This document shows, piece by piece, positions 51,365 to 59,062 of a stretch of DNA of 64,000 nucleotides. The notes below the pieces were generated by a model. That model was not told the DNA's origin. It was given only the letters and a program-made list of their open reading frames with translations, and ran no database searches. The position numbers and the translations under genes are program-made. The DNA is taken from assembly GCA_963702695.1 (NCBI GenBank), contig CAVPDS010000002.1, positions 418,217-482,216 of the forward strand, given 5' to 3'. Positions within the stretch are counted from its first letter, which is position 1; every line of letters starts with the position of its first letter. Source of the DNA: VAZQ01 sp963702695. GTDB lineage: Bacteria; Pseudomonadota; Alphaproteobacteria; Rhizobiales; Xanthobacteraceae.

Positions 51365-52682
51365 TCATGGCGTTCGGCCGTGAGCCGTTTGGCTGACGAA
51401 TGAGATGATTCCTGGTGCCAAGTCCGGCGCAAGGGGGAGGCTTGGATCCGTATAGGCTCGCTGCTGGTCGTTGCGATCGGCCGGAGCGATCTTGAGCATG
51501 TGGTTCATTTCGCTGAGATGCAGTTGCTGCGCGTCGGGCCGGGCCTGTGACAACAGTGTCGCGTCGGCTTCGCTCACCTGGATGTCGTGGCCGCCGCTTA
51601 CGATCAGCACCGGCAGGGCAAGATCATGAAGGTCCGCGGACGGATCGATCACAAGCTCCGAGCGCAGGAACGGCTGGACGCTTGGCCGGAACAGCGGCAA
51701 CAGCGCCGGATTCACGGTTGCGACACTCTCGCCGCGCTCCAGCGCTGCAAGGATCGTCAACGCCTCGTCGCGAAGGGATGCGGACATGCCGGCCGCCTTG
51801 AGTTGTTCGCGCAGGACGTCGCCGAGCCGGCGCCCAGGGGTGGCGAGCAGGATGAGGCCCGTCAGCGAATTTGTCTTGGCAAGCTCGATCGCGATCATCC
51901 CGCCTTCGCTGTGGCCCGCGACGAATACGGGACCGACATCCTGGCGATCGCGCAGGAACGCCAGCCACAGTCCGGCATCTTTCACCATCGTGTCGAAAGT
52001 GACGTCCTCTTCCCGCAGATTCGTGGCGGAGCTTCGTCCGATGCCGCGCTTGTCGTACCGCAACGATGCAATGCCGTGCTCGGCCAGCGCCTCGGCGATC
52101 TGCCGCAGTCCGCCGGGCCCCACTCCGTTTTGATTGCCGTTACGATCGGTCGGTCCGGAGCCAGCGACGAGCAGCACGACGGGGGGCCGCTCGATATCGG
52201 CCGGCTTAAGCAATGTGCCGGACAGGCCCGCGACAGCGACTTCGTCGCCCGCCCGTTCGACGCCCGGCATCGACCGGAACGCCAGCGCGGCGATCTTGCC
52301 GGACGATGGTGACATCGCGATCGCCCAGGTTGTGGTGCCGTTCTCGAATGTCACGCGGTAGAGGTCAGCGGCGTTCTGCGTGCCAGTGAACTCGATGCGC
52401 TGCAGCGGTCCGAGCTGATTCAGGAGACTGGCTGTCGCTTCCAGTTGTTGGCGAATGGCTTGCTGCAGGGGTGGCTCCAGGTCTGAATAGTTCGGAGCAG
52501 TTCGCTGCAGCTCGCTGATAATCTTGCGCAGCGGCGCACCAGTGGCGCGGACGCTGTCAGCCTGGGCGAGGGTTAGGAAGTTCGGGCCGGCGCTGGTGAG
52601 GGGCGTTGTCGAGCCCTGCGGCGCCCCCCAGAACGAAGACTTGGCTCGCCGCAGCCAACGCAACAACCATTGTCCTAATCAC
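51365..52682 (-). CDS. Alpha/beta hydrolase, signal peptide apparently split off by a frameshift
   Basis: The open frame (to 52666) encodes a two-part protein. An N-terminal domain (about residues 25-135, DUF3887-like position) is followed by an alpha/beta hydrolase with IASLRYDKRGIGRSS, the nucleophile Ser in VFVAGHSEGGMIAIELA, Asp in LIVSGGHDIQVSE and His in SEMNHMLKI. The frame begins at a poor TTG. Eight bases away in another frame sits a typical signal peptide: GTG at 52682, MIRTMVVALAAASQVFVLG. The two frames meet at six C residues (52624-52629, a G6 run on the coding strand). One G fewer would join them as VLGAPQGSTTPL. So the gene is either mildly broken or carries a sequence error. 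Confidence 0.78.
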
Positions 52683-52878
52683 CGCCGCCTCTTGGTGCCG
52701 AGTTTAGGTGAAACGATTACGCATTTGTCGATCCATTGGGCAGTGCGGTTCAGGGCCACAATGATTCGACGTCCTGCGCAAGGTTGAAACGGCTCCTCCG
52801 TCGCGCCGCGGTCTCCACGGCACGTGTAGCGTAACAGGTGGGCTGTCCCCCGGCTTTGCCAAGATCGCGGGCAGGCGA

Positions 52879-53847
52879 CTATTCGGCGGGTGGATCGGCG
52901 ATCCGGACGAGCTTCTGCAACGGCCGTAGGTCATCCGGCGTCGGCTCGGGAAACAGGTGATACCAGGAATTGTAGGCAACGTCGGCGACGTAGATGTCGC
53001 CGCGCGAGTCAACGGCGAGGCCGTGCGGAGAGATGAACTGACCCGGCTCCCGTCCGGCGAGCGGCGTGCGCGACAGGACGGCGAGCTTCTTGCCTTCGTT
53101 GTCGACGATGCGAATGCGGGGGCCAAGGTTGGGAACGCGCGGCGTCAGATAGGGAGCACCCTCGCCGATGTAGCAAAGCGGACATTTTCCGCGCGGCATG
53201 AAGAGCGCGCTGGGGCGATGCAGATTGTTCCACTGCGTTTCGTAGTTGCCGTCGCCGTCGAAAACCTGAACTCGATGGTTTTCGCGATCGGCGACATAGA
53301 CCCAACCCTCTTCGTCGGTGCAGATGTTGTGGGGGAGATTGAATTCGCCCGGTTCGCATCCGGGCTGCCCCCAGGTCAACAGGCGCTTGCCATCCGGCGA
53401 ATATTTATGGACGCACGAGTTGCCATAGCCGTCGGATATGTAGATGTCGTTGCTCGGCGATAGCGCGGTGTGGGTGCAGCGGTGGAACGGCAAGCCGCTC
53501 ATGTAGGGAGCGGGCTCGCCGGGGATCCCGATCTCGAGGAGCACCTTGCCATCCAGGGTGCATTTGCGCACCGTATGGTCGCCGTCGTCGGTCAGATAGA
53601 TCGTCTCGTCGGGCCCCATGAGCACGCCGTGGGGGCGGCGAAATAGTCCTTCGCCCCAGGACTTGAGGAAGCGGCCGTCGCGATCGAACACGACCATCGG
53701 ATGCGGGCCGCGATTGAACACATAGACATTGTCGCGACGGTCGATGCCGACCGCCGCCACGTCACGGAACGTCCATCCGTCGGGCAATTCGCCCCACCGC
53801 TCCAGCACGCGGTAACGGAATTCGCCGGTTCCGAGGACGACGCTCAC
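52879..53847 (-). CDS. NHL-repeat protein, amidating-lyase-like beta-propeller
   Basis: This 322-aa protein starts at a GTG with AGAGGAG upstream. It contains six NHL-type blades (VAAVGIDRRDNVYVFNRG; PHGVLMGPDETIYLTDDGDH; YISDGYGNSCVHKYSPDG; VYVADRENHRVQVFDGDGNY; SPHGLAVDSRGDIYVADVAY). The sequence resembles the peptidyl-alpha-hydroxyglycine alpha-amidating lyase-like bacterial group. No signal peptide is present. It follows an MmgE/PrpD gene by 61 bases and is probably co-transcribed with it. Bacterial members of this group have no well-established reaction, so I leave the function open. Confidence 0.8.
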   Translation of the reverse strand: MSVVLGTGEFRYRVLERWGELPDGWTFRDVAAVGIDRRDNVYVFNRGPHPMVVFDRDGRFLKSWGEGLFRRPHGVLMGPDETIYLTDDGDHTVRKCTLDGKVLLEIGIPGEPAPYMSGLPFHRCTHTALSPSNDIYISDGYGNSCVHKYSPDGKRLLTWGQPGCEPGEFNLPHNICTDEEGWVYVADRENHRVQVFDGDGNYETQWNNLHRPSALFMPRGKCPLCYIGEGAPYLTPRVPNLGPRIRIVDNEGKKLAVLSRTPLAGREPGQFISPHGLAVDSRGDIYVADVAYNSWYHLFPEPTPDDLRPLQKLVRIADPPAE

Positions 53848-53908
53848 GCTCAGGCACTCCTCTGTTCATAATCTTGCGACGCCCCGCAGGAAGCCACGGC
53901 GGTTGTCC

Positions 53909-55276
53909 TCAACTGTCGAACTGCAGGAGCGCGAACGGCCGGCCGAAATCCTGGCACCGATCGATATTGCGCCATGCGTCGAGCGCGCCGCGCGCCCGGT
54001 CGGTTCCGAGCACGGGCTCGGCCTGACCCAGGAACTTGTCATCGACCTCGGCGCCGTTCATGGGATTCTGCGGCTGCCCGCGCGGGTTCTTGATTTCAAT
54101 CAGGTGATGATGACCGTCGGCGGTGGTGACGTCCAGCCGCATGATCACCGTCTTCGGAAAGCTGGCTTGGTAGATCGCTTCGATCTCGTCGTCGACGTGG
54201 ACACCGATCTTTGCCATCAGCGGACGCAGCGACGGGTCGAGCACGGCCGCGTCCTCGAACGATTTTTTACCGATCGTCCCGTCAACAAAGGCGCGGGCGA
54301 AAACATAGGGAATGCTGTGGTCGGCGGTCTCGCGCGTCATCGGATTCCATTTTTCCGGCTCACTGGCATTTTCATGCCAGCTCGACCAATAGGTCGCGAT
54401 GTCGATGTGCGCGATCTGTTCGCCGCGCAGCATGTTGCGCAGTTGGAGGGCCGCAAACACCGCCGCCTGCGCATTCGCATCGACCGGCCAGAATTTGAAG
54501 TGACTCGTCGTAACGAGGAACGCGCCGCCCTCATCGGCAAAGGGTTCGAGCGCAAACGGGCCGGTGATCTGATCCCAAAGGCCGTGACGGCCCTCGAACG
54601 GCTTGTCTGGCCCGGTCATGCCATCCGCCGCAAGCAGCACCGCGAAAACTCCGTTTCGGCAGGCAAAGGCGGTCGCTGCGCCTTTCCAATGCGACAACTG
54701 GCCGGCGCGCGACGCCCGCAGCGGTACGTTCGCGGTTGCGGTGATGGCGATGGCATGGCCGATGCGATCGGCGGACAGCCCCAGCAAGTGACCGACAGCG
54801 GCCGCAGTGCCGATACCGATTGCGAAACCCTGGTCCCAGCCGAGCTCGCGGAGCTTGGTGGCACGGATGAACCGCAGCGCAACCTCGTAGCCGACGACCA
54901 GCGCACCGAGCAGCCGCGGGCCGTCAGCGCCGGACAATTCAGCGAGCGCCAGGAGCGCGCCCAGCATATCGCTCGGATGCCCGCCGTGGTGGCCGTCGTT
55001 GAAATCCATATAGCGAATCATGGACGTGTTTGTGAAGGCTGCGATTTCGGCGGTGGTGCGCGTGGTCGAACCGACGATGCGGCCGGCAAAGAGATCGGGC
55101 ATCCCGCCGCTCGCTAGACGCCGGCCGATGCGCGCCGCCTCGCAGTCGCTGCCGCCCAAGGCGCAGCCGAGCGCGTCGATGATCCGCGCCCGCGCGGCCT
55201 CAACGACTTCGGGCGGAAACAGTTGGAATGAGGCCGCATGCGCATAATGCGCGATCTGGCGGGTCATATTGTCCAT
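53909..55276 (-). CDS. MmgE/PrpD family protein
   Basis: This 455-aa protein starts at the ATG at 55276, which has GGGAGG nine bases upstream; an ATG 18 bases earlier would include the RBS. The all-helical MmgE/PrpD domain 1 (ARARIIDALGCALGGSDCEA, then FTNTSMIRYMDFNDGHHGGH) is followed by the lid domain (HFKFWPVDANAQAAVFAALQ). The family includes 2-methylcitrate dehydratase and cis-aconitate decarboxylase, but many members act on other substrates. Its neighbours here are not methylcitrate-cycle genes, so I do not assign PrpD. The NHL protein gene follows directly. Confidence 0.87.
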   Translation of the reverse strand: MDNMTRQIAHYAHAASFQLFPPEVVEAARARIIDALGCALGGSDCEAARIGRRLASGGMPDLFAGRIVGSTTRTTAEIAAFTNTSMIRYMDFNDGHHGGHPSDMLGALLALAELSGADGPRLLGALVVGYEVALRFIRATKLRELGWDQGFAIGIGTAAAVGHLLGLSADRIGHAIAITATANVPLRASRAGQLSHWKGAATAFACRNGVFAVLLAADGMTGPDKPFEGRHGLWDQITGPFALEPFADEGGAFLVTTSHFKFWPVDANAQAAVFAALQLRNMLRGEQIAHIDIATYWSSWHENASEPEKWNPMTRETADHSIPYVFARAFVDGTIGKKSFEDAAVLDPSLRPLMAKIGVHVDDEIEAIYQASFPKTVIMRLDVTTADGHHHLIEIKNPRGQPQNPMNGAEVDDKFLGQAEPVLGTDRARGALDAWRNIDRCQDFGRPFALLQFDS

Positions 55277-55315
55277 TTCAACGTCCCCTCCCACACTCTT
55301 TGACGCTGCCGGTCG

Positions 55316-55462
55316 TCATATGCGCCGATGCAGCAGGCGGTCGCTTATCAGCAACGCCCGATTGACGATGATCGCCACGATCACGAACGGCAGCGTCAGC
55401 GACATGATCAGATCGACGATGGTGAGCGCAATCGCGTTCATCAGCATGAAGCCCAGCCCATT
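55316..55462 (-). pseudogene. Remnant of an ABC transporter permease (C-terminus)
   Basis: The last roughly 48 residues of a frame (NGLGFMLMNAIALTIVDLIM, then a hydrophobic helix and ISDRLLHRRI) match the conserved end of nitrate/taurine-type ABC permeases (SsuC/TauC group). The preceding part of the frame does not match, and no ATPase or binding-protein gene is attached. I take it as a relic of a deleted uptake operon upstream of the MmgE/PrpD gene. The remaining bases to 55762 hold nothing I can support. Confidence 0.45.
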
Positions 55463-55762
55463 ACGCGGATCACCTTCACAACGCTGCGGCGCACCAGTCA
55501 GAGGCTCGATCAGATGCTGCTCAGCCAAGTCGGATTGAAGAAAGGCCACGCCCGGCCGGTTAGGACAGGCTCGTACAAGCGGCGCCTCCCAGAGATTGAT
55601 CTGCACGAAATGTCGCGCGCCGACGTGATCCTGTCAAAGCTCCGGCGCCTTGTCGCAAGCGCGCCGCGCGGATAACGATCGCAATACCCCACTTGGTCTC
55701 CCGCTAACTTCGCCGGGGGCGGCCGCGCCTTATATTAGCCGTCACAAGTTCGGCTTTGCAGC

Positions 55763-56851
55763 CTACGCACGCCGATACACATAAGGTGCGTCCTGCTGGA
55801 TCGCCGCGAGCGCGCTGACATGTGCGCGTTCGGGAGAGAGGTGGCAGACCGGATCTGTCGCCGCCGCATCGCCGGTCAGCGCAAAAGCCTGGCAGCGACA
55901 GCCCCCGAAATCCTGCTCGCGGCGCGCGCAGCTCGCGCACGGCTCCTTCATCCAGGCAGTGCCACGAAAAGCGTTGAACGCGGGCGAGTCAGCCCAGATG
56001 TCGGCCAGCGAGCGCTCGCGCACCGACCAGAATTTCAACCCCGGAATGCTTTCAGCAGCGTGGCACGGCAGCACCTTGCCGGCCGGCGTCACGTTCAGCG
56101 AACGCCGGCCCCAGCCGCCGACGCAGGGTTTTGGAAAGCGCGCATAATAGTCCGGCACGACGGCATCGATGACGATGCGGCCATGGTGGCGCGCGCGCAG
56201 GTCTTCGACCACCGCGAGCGCATGCTCGACCTGCTCGCGCGTGGGCATGAGCATGGCACGGTTAGTCAGGCCCCAGCCGTAATATTGCACGTGGGCGATT
56301 TCCACTCGGCTCGCGCCAAGCCCCAGGGCAAGCTCGACCATGTCGCCGATGCGATCGATATTGGCGCGGTGCATGACGGCGTTGACAGTGAGCGGCATCT
56401 TCAACTGCACGACCTCTCGCGCCAGGTCGCGCTTGCGCTCGAACGCGCCCACATAGCCTGCGATGTGGTCGGCCGATCGCGGCTCGCTGTCCTGGATGGA
56501 GACCTGGACGTGATCGAGGCCGGCGTCGCGGAGCTGTGCGAGCCGCCGCGCGGTCATGCCCACGCCGGAGGTGATGAGATTGGTGTAAAGCCCGGCGGCG
56601 CGTGCGGCAGCCGTGATTTCGGCCAAGTCGCGACGCGAGGCAGGCTCGCCCCCCGAGAGATGCGCCTGCAAGACCCCGAGCGCGGACGCCTCGTGGAAAA
56701 CCCGCGCCCAGGTCGCGGTATCGAGTTCGTCTTCGCGTGCGTCGAGTGCAAGGGGGTTGGAGCAGTAGGGGCACCCGAGCGGACAGCGGTGGGTCAATTC
56801 CGCCAGCAGGCCGATCGGCGTCAGGCGGCCGGCGGAGCTGTTGTCCGTCAC
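55763..56851 (-). CDS. pqqE: PQQ biosynthesis radical SAM enzyme PqqE
   Basis: PqqE forms the Glu-Tyr carbon-carbon bond in the PqqA peptide, the first chemical step to pyrroloquinoline quinone. The radical SAM cluster motif CPLGCPYC lies near residues 23-30. The SPASM half has GRRSLNVTPAGKVLPCHAAE and MKEPCASCARREQDFGGCRC, which bind auxiliary clusters. I prefer the GTG at 56851, one base after the pqqCD stop, giving 362 aa. An ATG at 56881 would add ten residues and overlap pqqCD by 29 bases. It is the last gene of the operon. Confidence 0.95.
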   Translation of the reverse strand: MTDNSSAGRLTPIGLLAELTHRCPLGCPYCSNPLALDAREDELDTATWARVFHEASALGVLQAHLSGGEPASRRDLAEITAAARAAGLYTNLITSGVGMTARRLAQLRDAGLDHVQVSIQDSEPRSADHIAGYVGAFERKRDLAREVVQLKMPLTVNAVMHRANIDRIGDMVELALGLGASRVEIAHVQYYGWGLTNRAMLMPTREQVEHALAVVEDLRARHHGRIVIDAVVPDYYARFPKPCVGGWGRRSLNVTPAGKVLPCHAAESIPGLKFWSVRERSLADIWADSPAFNAFRGTAWMKEPCASCARREQDFGGCRCQAFALTGDAAATDPVCHLSPERAHVSALAAIQQDAPYVYRRA

Positions 56852-56852
56852 G

Positions 56853-57893
56853 TCAAAGATCCAGCAGTTTCTTGTCGGCAAGGCTCCGCAGCAGCGTGGT
56901 CACATCCGCGAGCACGCGCCCGGGCGGGGCCGAAAACCTCTTCGCGAGGTCGTCAACGATTTCTGTCATCGTGGCCTCGCCGGTGCAACGCTTGATGATC
57001 TCGACAGCGATCGCGTCGGCCTTGAACACGCGCTCCGGCGCGAGCAGGACCCAGCCGCCGTGGGCTTCGTTGTGGACGAGGCGGACTCCGTGAGGCAGAC
57101 GCGGTCGCGCGTCGGCCGGGATGGGGGCGACGGCGACTGAGTGATCACTCACGGCCGATCCGTGTTTTGTAGGTACGAAGGCGCCCGGCGGGATATGTCC
57201 GGGCGTCACGTAGCAATAGGAGAGCGCGTCAAGCATCGACCAGAGCACGCCGCACTTGAACTCCAGCGCGTTGAGGACGGCGGCTTGCTGCTCCGGAGTC
57301 CTGGCGTGCTGCTTGACGTAGCCGAGCGCAAAGCTGGAATCGCGCTCGGCCTGCGGCGGGCGCTTCGCAAAATAGGCGAGCGTATCGGCATTGACGAAGT
57401 CATAGCTCTTGAGCATGCCGTCGATCCGCTCGCTGATGATCACCGGCGAAAACAGTTCGGTCAGACAGGATGCGACGGCTTCGAGCAGCGTCTTCTCACG
57501 CACGAAATTCACATAGGCGTCGACCGCAAAGCGGGTGGCCGGCAGCAGTCCGCGCAGCGACATGACATACTCGCGATCGAGGCCGAGCCCGTCCGTCAGC
57601 TTGAGCCAGCGCTCGATTCCGCCGTCGGCGCCGTTCTCGCCATCGTGATCGTGGAGCCGGCCGCGCCATTCGCGCCGCAGGTCCGAGTCCTCGCACCGTG
57701 CGATCAGGTTTGCGTCTTTTTGCGGGATTTTTGACTGATAATAGTAGCGGTTGAGCGCCCAGGCCTGAACCTGGCCCTTGGTGCACTTGCCGCCGTGCAG
57801 CATATGGTGAAACGGATGCTCACGGTGGTAGCGGCGCGCCCCGATGTCGCGCAGCCGTGCTTCCAGTTCGGCTTCACTCAGCAAGCTCGTCAC
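56853..57893 (-). CDS. pqqCD: PqqC-PqqD fusion protein
   Basis: This 346-aa fusion has PqqC at residues 1 to about 250 and PqqD at about 257-346. PqqC is the cofactorless oxidase that completes PQQ (HHMLHGGKCTKGQVQAWALN; YYQSKIPQKDANLI; CGVLWSMLDAL). PqqD is the small peptide chaperone that presents PqqA to PqqE (GVRLVHNEAHGGWVLLAPER). Fusions of this type are known from Methylobacterium. Its start overlaps the pqqB stop by four bases (ATGA), so translation is coupled. Confidence 0.95.
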   Translation of the reverse strand: MTSLLSEAELEARLRDIGARRYHREHPFHHMLHGGKCTKGQVQAWALNRYYYQSKIPQKDANLIARCEDSDLRREWRGRLHDHDGENGADGGIERWLKLTDGLGLDREYVMSLRGLLPATRFAVDAYVNFVREKTLLEAVASCLTELFSPVIISERIDGMLKSYDFVNADTLAYFAKRPPQAERDSSFALGYVKQHARTPEQQAAVLNALEFKCGVLWSMLDALSYCYVTPGHIPPGAFVPTKHGSAVSDHSVAVAPIPADARPRLPHGVRLVHNEAHGGWVLLAPERVFKADAIAVEIIKRCTGEATMTEIVDDLAKRFSAPPGRVLADVTTLLRSLADKKLLDL

Positions 57894-58795
57894 AGCAAGA
57901 CCTCGAGTCCATCCTCGGCGACTTCCCAGCCCTTGCTGGTCACGAGCGCGCGCTCCGGAGAGTCGTCGACGAGGATGGGATTGGTGTTGTTGATGTGGAT
58001 GTAGATGCGTCGCGCGCGCAACCTCTCGAACGCCGCAAGCGAACCGCCCGCGCCGTTGATCGACATGTGGCCCATGCGGCGGCCGGTTTTTGTGCCAGCA
58101 CCGGTCACCAGCATTTCGTCGTCATGAAAGAGCGTGCCGTCGAAGAATACGACGTCGGCGCGGGTCATGCGCTGCCACATCGGCGCGTTGACGGCGGCGG
58201 CGCCGGGGATGAAGACCAGCCGTGCGTCGCCAGCGCTGATCTCGACACCGACGGTTCCCGCTGTCTCGCTCGCCGTCTCCGGATTTTCACCTTCGAGATA
58301 GAGTGGCGCCTTCCCCGGTACGGCGAACAGCTCGGCCTGCAGACCGCCGGGGAGTTCAAATGGTTCGCTCGATGTGATCGCCTGGCGCCGCACGACGTCT
58401 GCGGGCAGCACGCCGAACATGCTGTTGTCCTTAATCAGGTCCAGTGTCGCGGCGGTCGCGCACAGCGTGAACGGTTCGCGCTCGCGTAGGCTCAGGAGGC
58501 CCGTCACCTGATCGATCTCCGCGCCGGTGAGCACGATCGCCTTGATCGGGCTTCCACGCGTTGCGCCGCGCGGGTGCAGCGCCGGCGACCGGCGAAGCTG
58601 CTCGGGCAGGTCAGGCGATGCATTGATGAGCACCCAGTCCTCGCCATTGGCGGAAACGGCGAGGCTGGCTTGAGTGCGTGGCCGGACCCGGGGATCGCCA
58701 GCCCAAGCCAACTGGCATACCGGGCACCGGCAGTTCCATTGCGGAAAGCCGCCACCCGCCGCCGAGCCAAGAACGATCGCGGTAAGGCGTCCCAT
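57890..58795 (-). CDS. pqqB: PQQ biosynthesis hydroxylase PqqB
   Basis: This 301-aa metallo-beta-lactamase fold protein starts at the ATG at 58795; the TTG one codon upstream is unlikely. The start VLGSAAGGGFPQWNCRCPVC is diagnostic for PqqB, including the Cys pair that binds structural zinc. The GAEIDQVTGLLSLRE and FFDGTLFHDDEML segments hold the metal-site residues. PqqB hydroxylates the cross-linked peptide intermediate. It begins 26 bases after pqqA ends. Confidence 0.95.
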   Translation of the reverse strand: MGRLTAIVLGSAAGGGFPQWNCRCPVCQLAWAGDPRVRPRTQASLAVSANGEDWVLINASPDLPEQLRRSPALHPRGATRGSPIKAIVLTGAEIDQVTGLLSLREREPFTLCATAATLDLIKDNSMFGVLPADVVRRQAITSSEPFELPGGLQAELFAVPGKAPLYLEGENPETASETAGTVGVEISAGDARLVFIPGAAAVNAPMWQRMTRADVVFFDGTLFHDDEMLVTGAGTKTGRRMGHMSINGAGGSLAAFERLRARRIYIHINNTNPILVDDSPERALVTSKGWEVAEDGLEVLL

Positions 58796-58821
58796 CAACC
58801 GGAACTAGGCTGAGTACTGGA

Positions 58822-58899
58822 TCAGAACTCGGCCGGCAGATAGCCGTTGATCTCAAGACCAACGCAGATCTCGACGAGAGTCGGAGTTGACCAAGCCAT
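58822..58899 (-). CDS. pqqA: PQQ precursor peptide PqqA (25 aa)
   Basis: This very short gene encodes a 25-residue peptide that starts MAWSTPTLVEICVG and ends YLPAEF. Glu16 and Tyr20 lie in the required E-x3-Y spacing (EINGY); these two residues become PQQ. AAGGA lies about eight bases before the ATG. It is the first gene of the pqqA-pqqB-pqqCD-pqqE operon, and as usual its message should be in excess over the enzymes. The promoter must lie in 58900-59062, the gap shared with the divergent S9 peptidase. Confidence 0.96.
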   Translation of the reverse strand: MAWSTPTLVEICVGLEINGYLPAEF

Positions 58900-59062
58900 G
58901 GTTGTTTTCCTTTTTGCGCGCCCAGGATGGACGCCATTTCAACTTGCGAAGGCTATCCGGGCAAGCGATGCGGATTCAAGAAATCAGGTCTATAGCTTTT
59001 CTCTATAAACTCCGCGTCGTTGGGCCGCAGCGTGCGGCCGCCGCCTCAGATACAGGTGAAGA

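Noticed and set aside
53903..55117. Plus-strand 404-codon frame opposite the MmgE/PrpD gene
   Set aside because: It is a shadow of a well-supported gene on the other strand.
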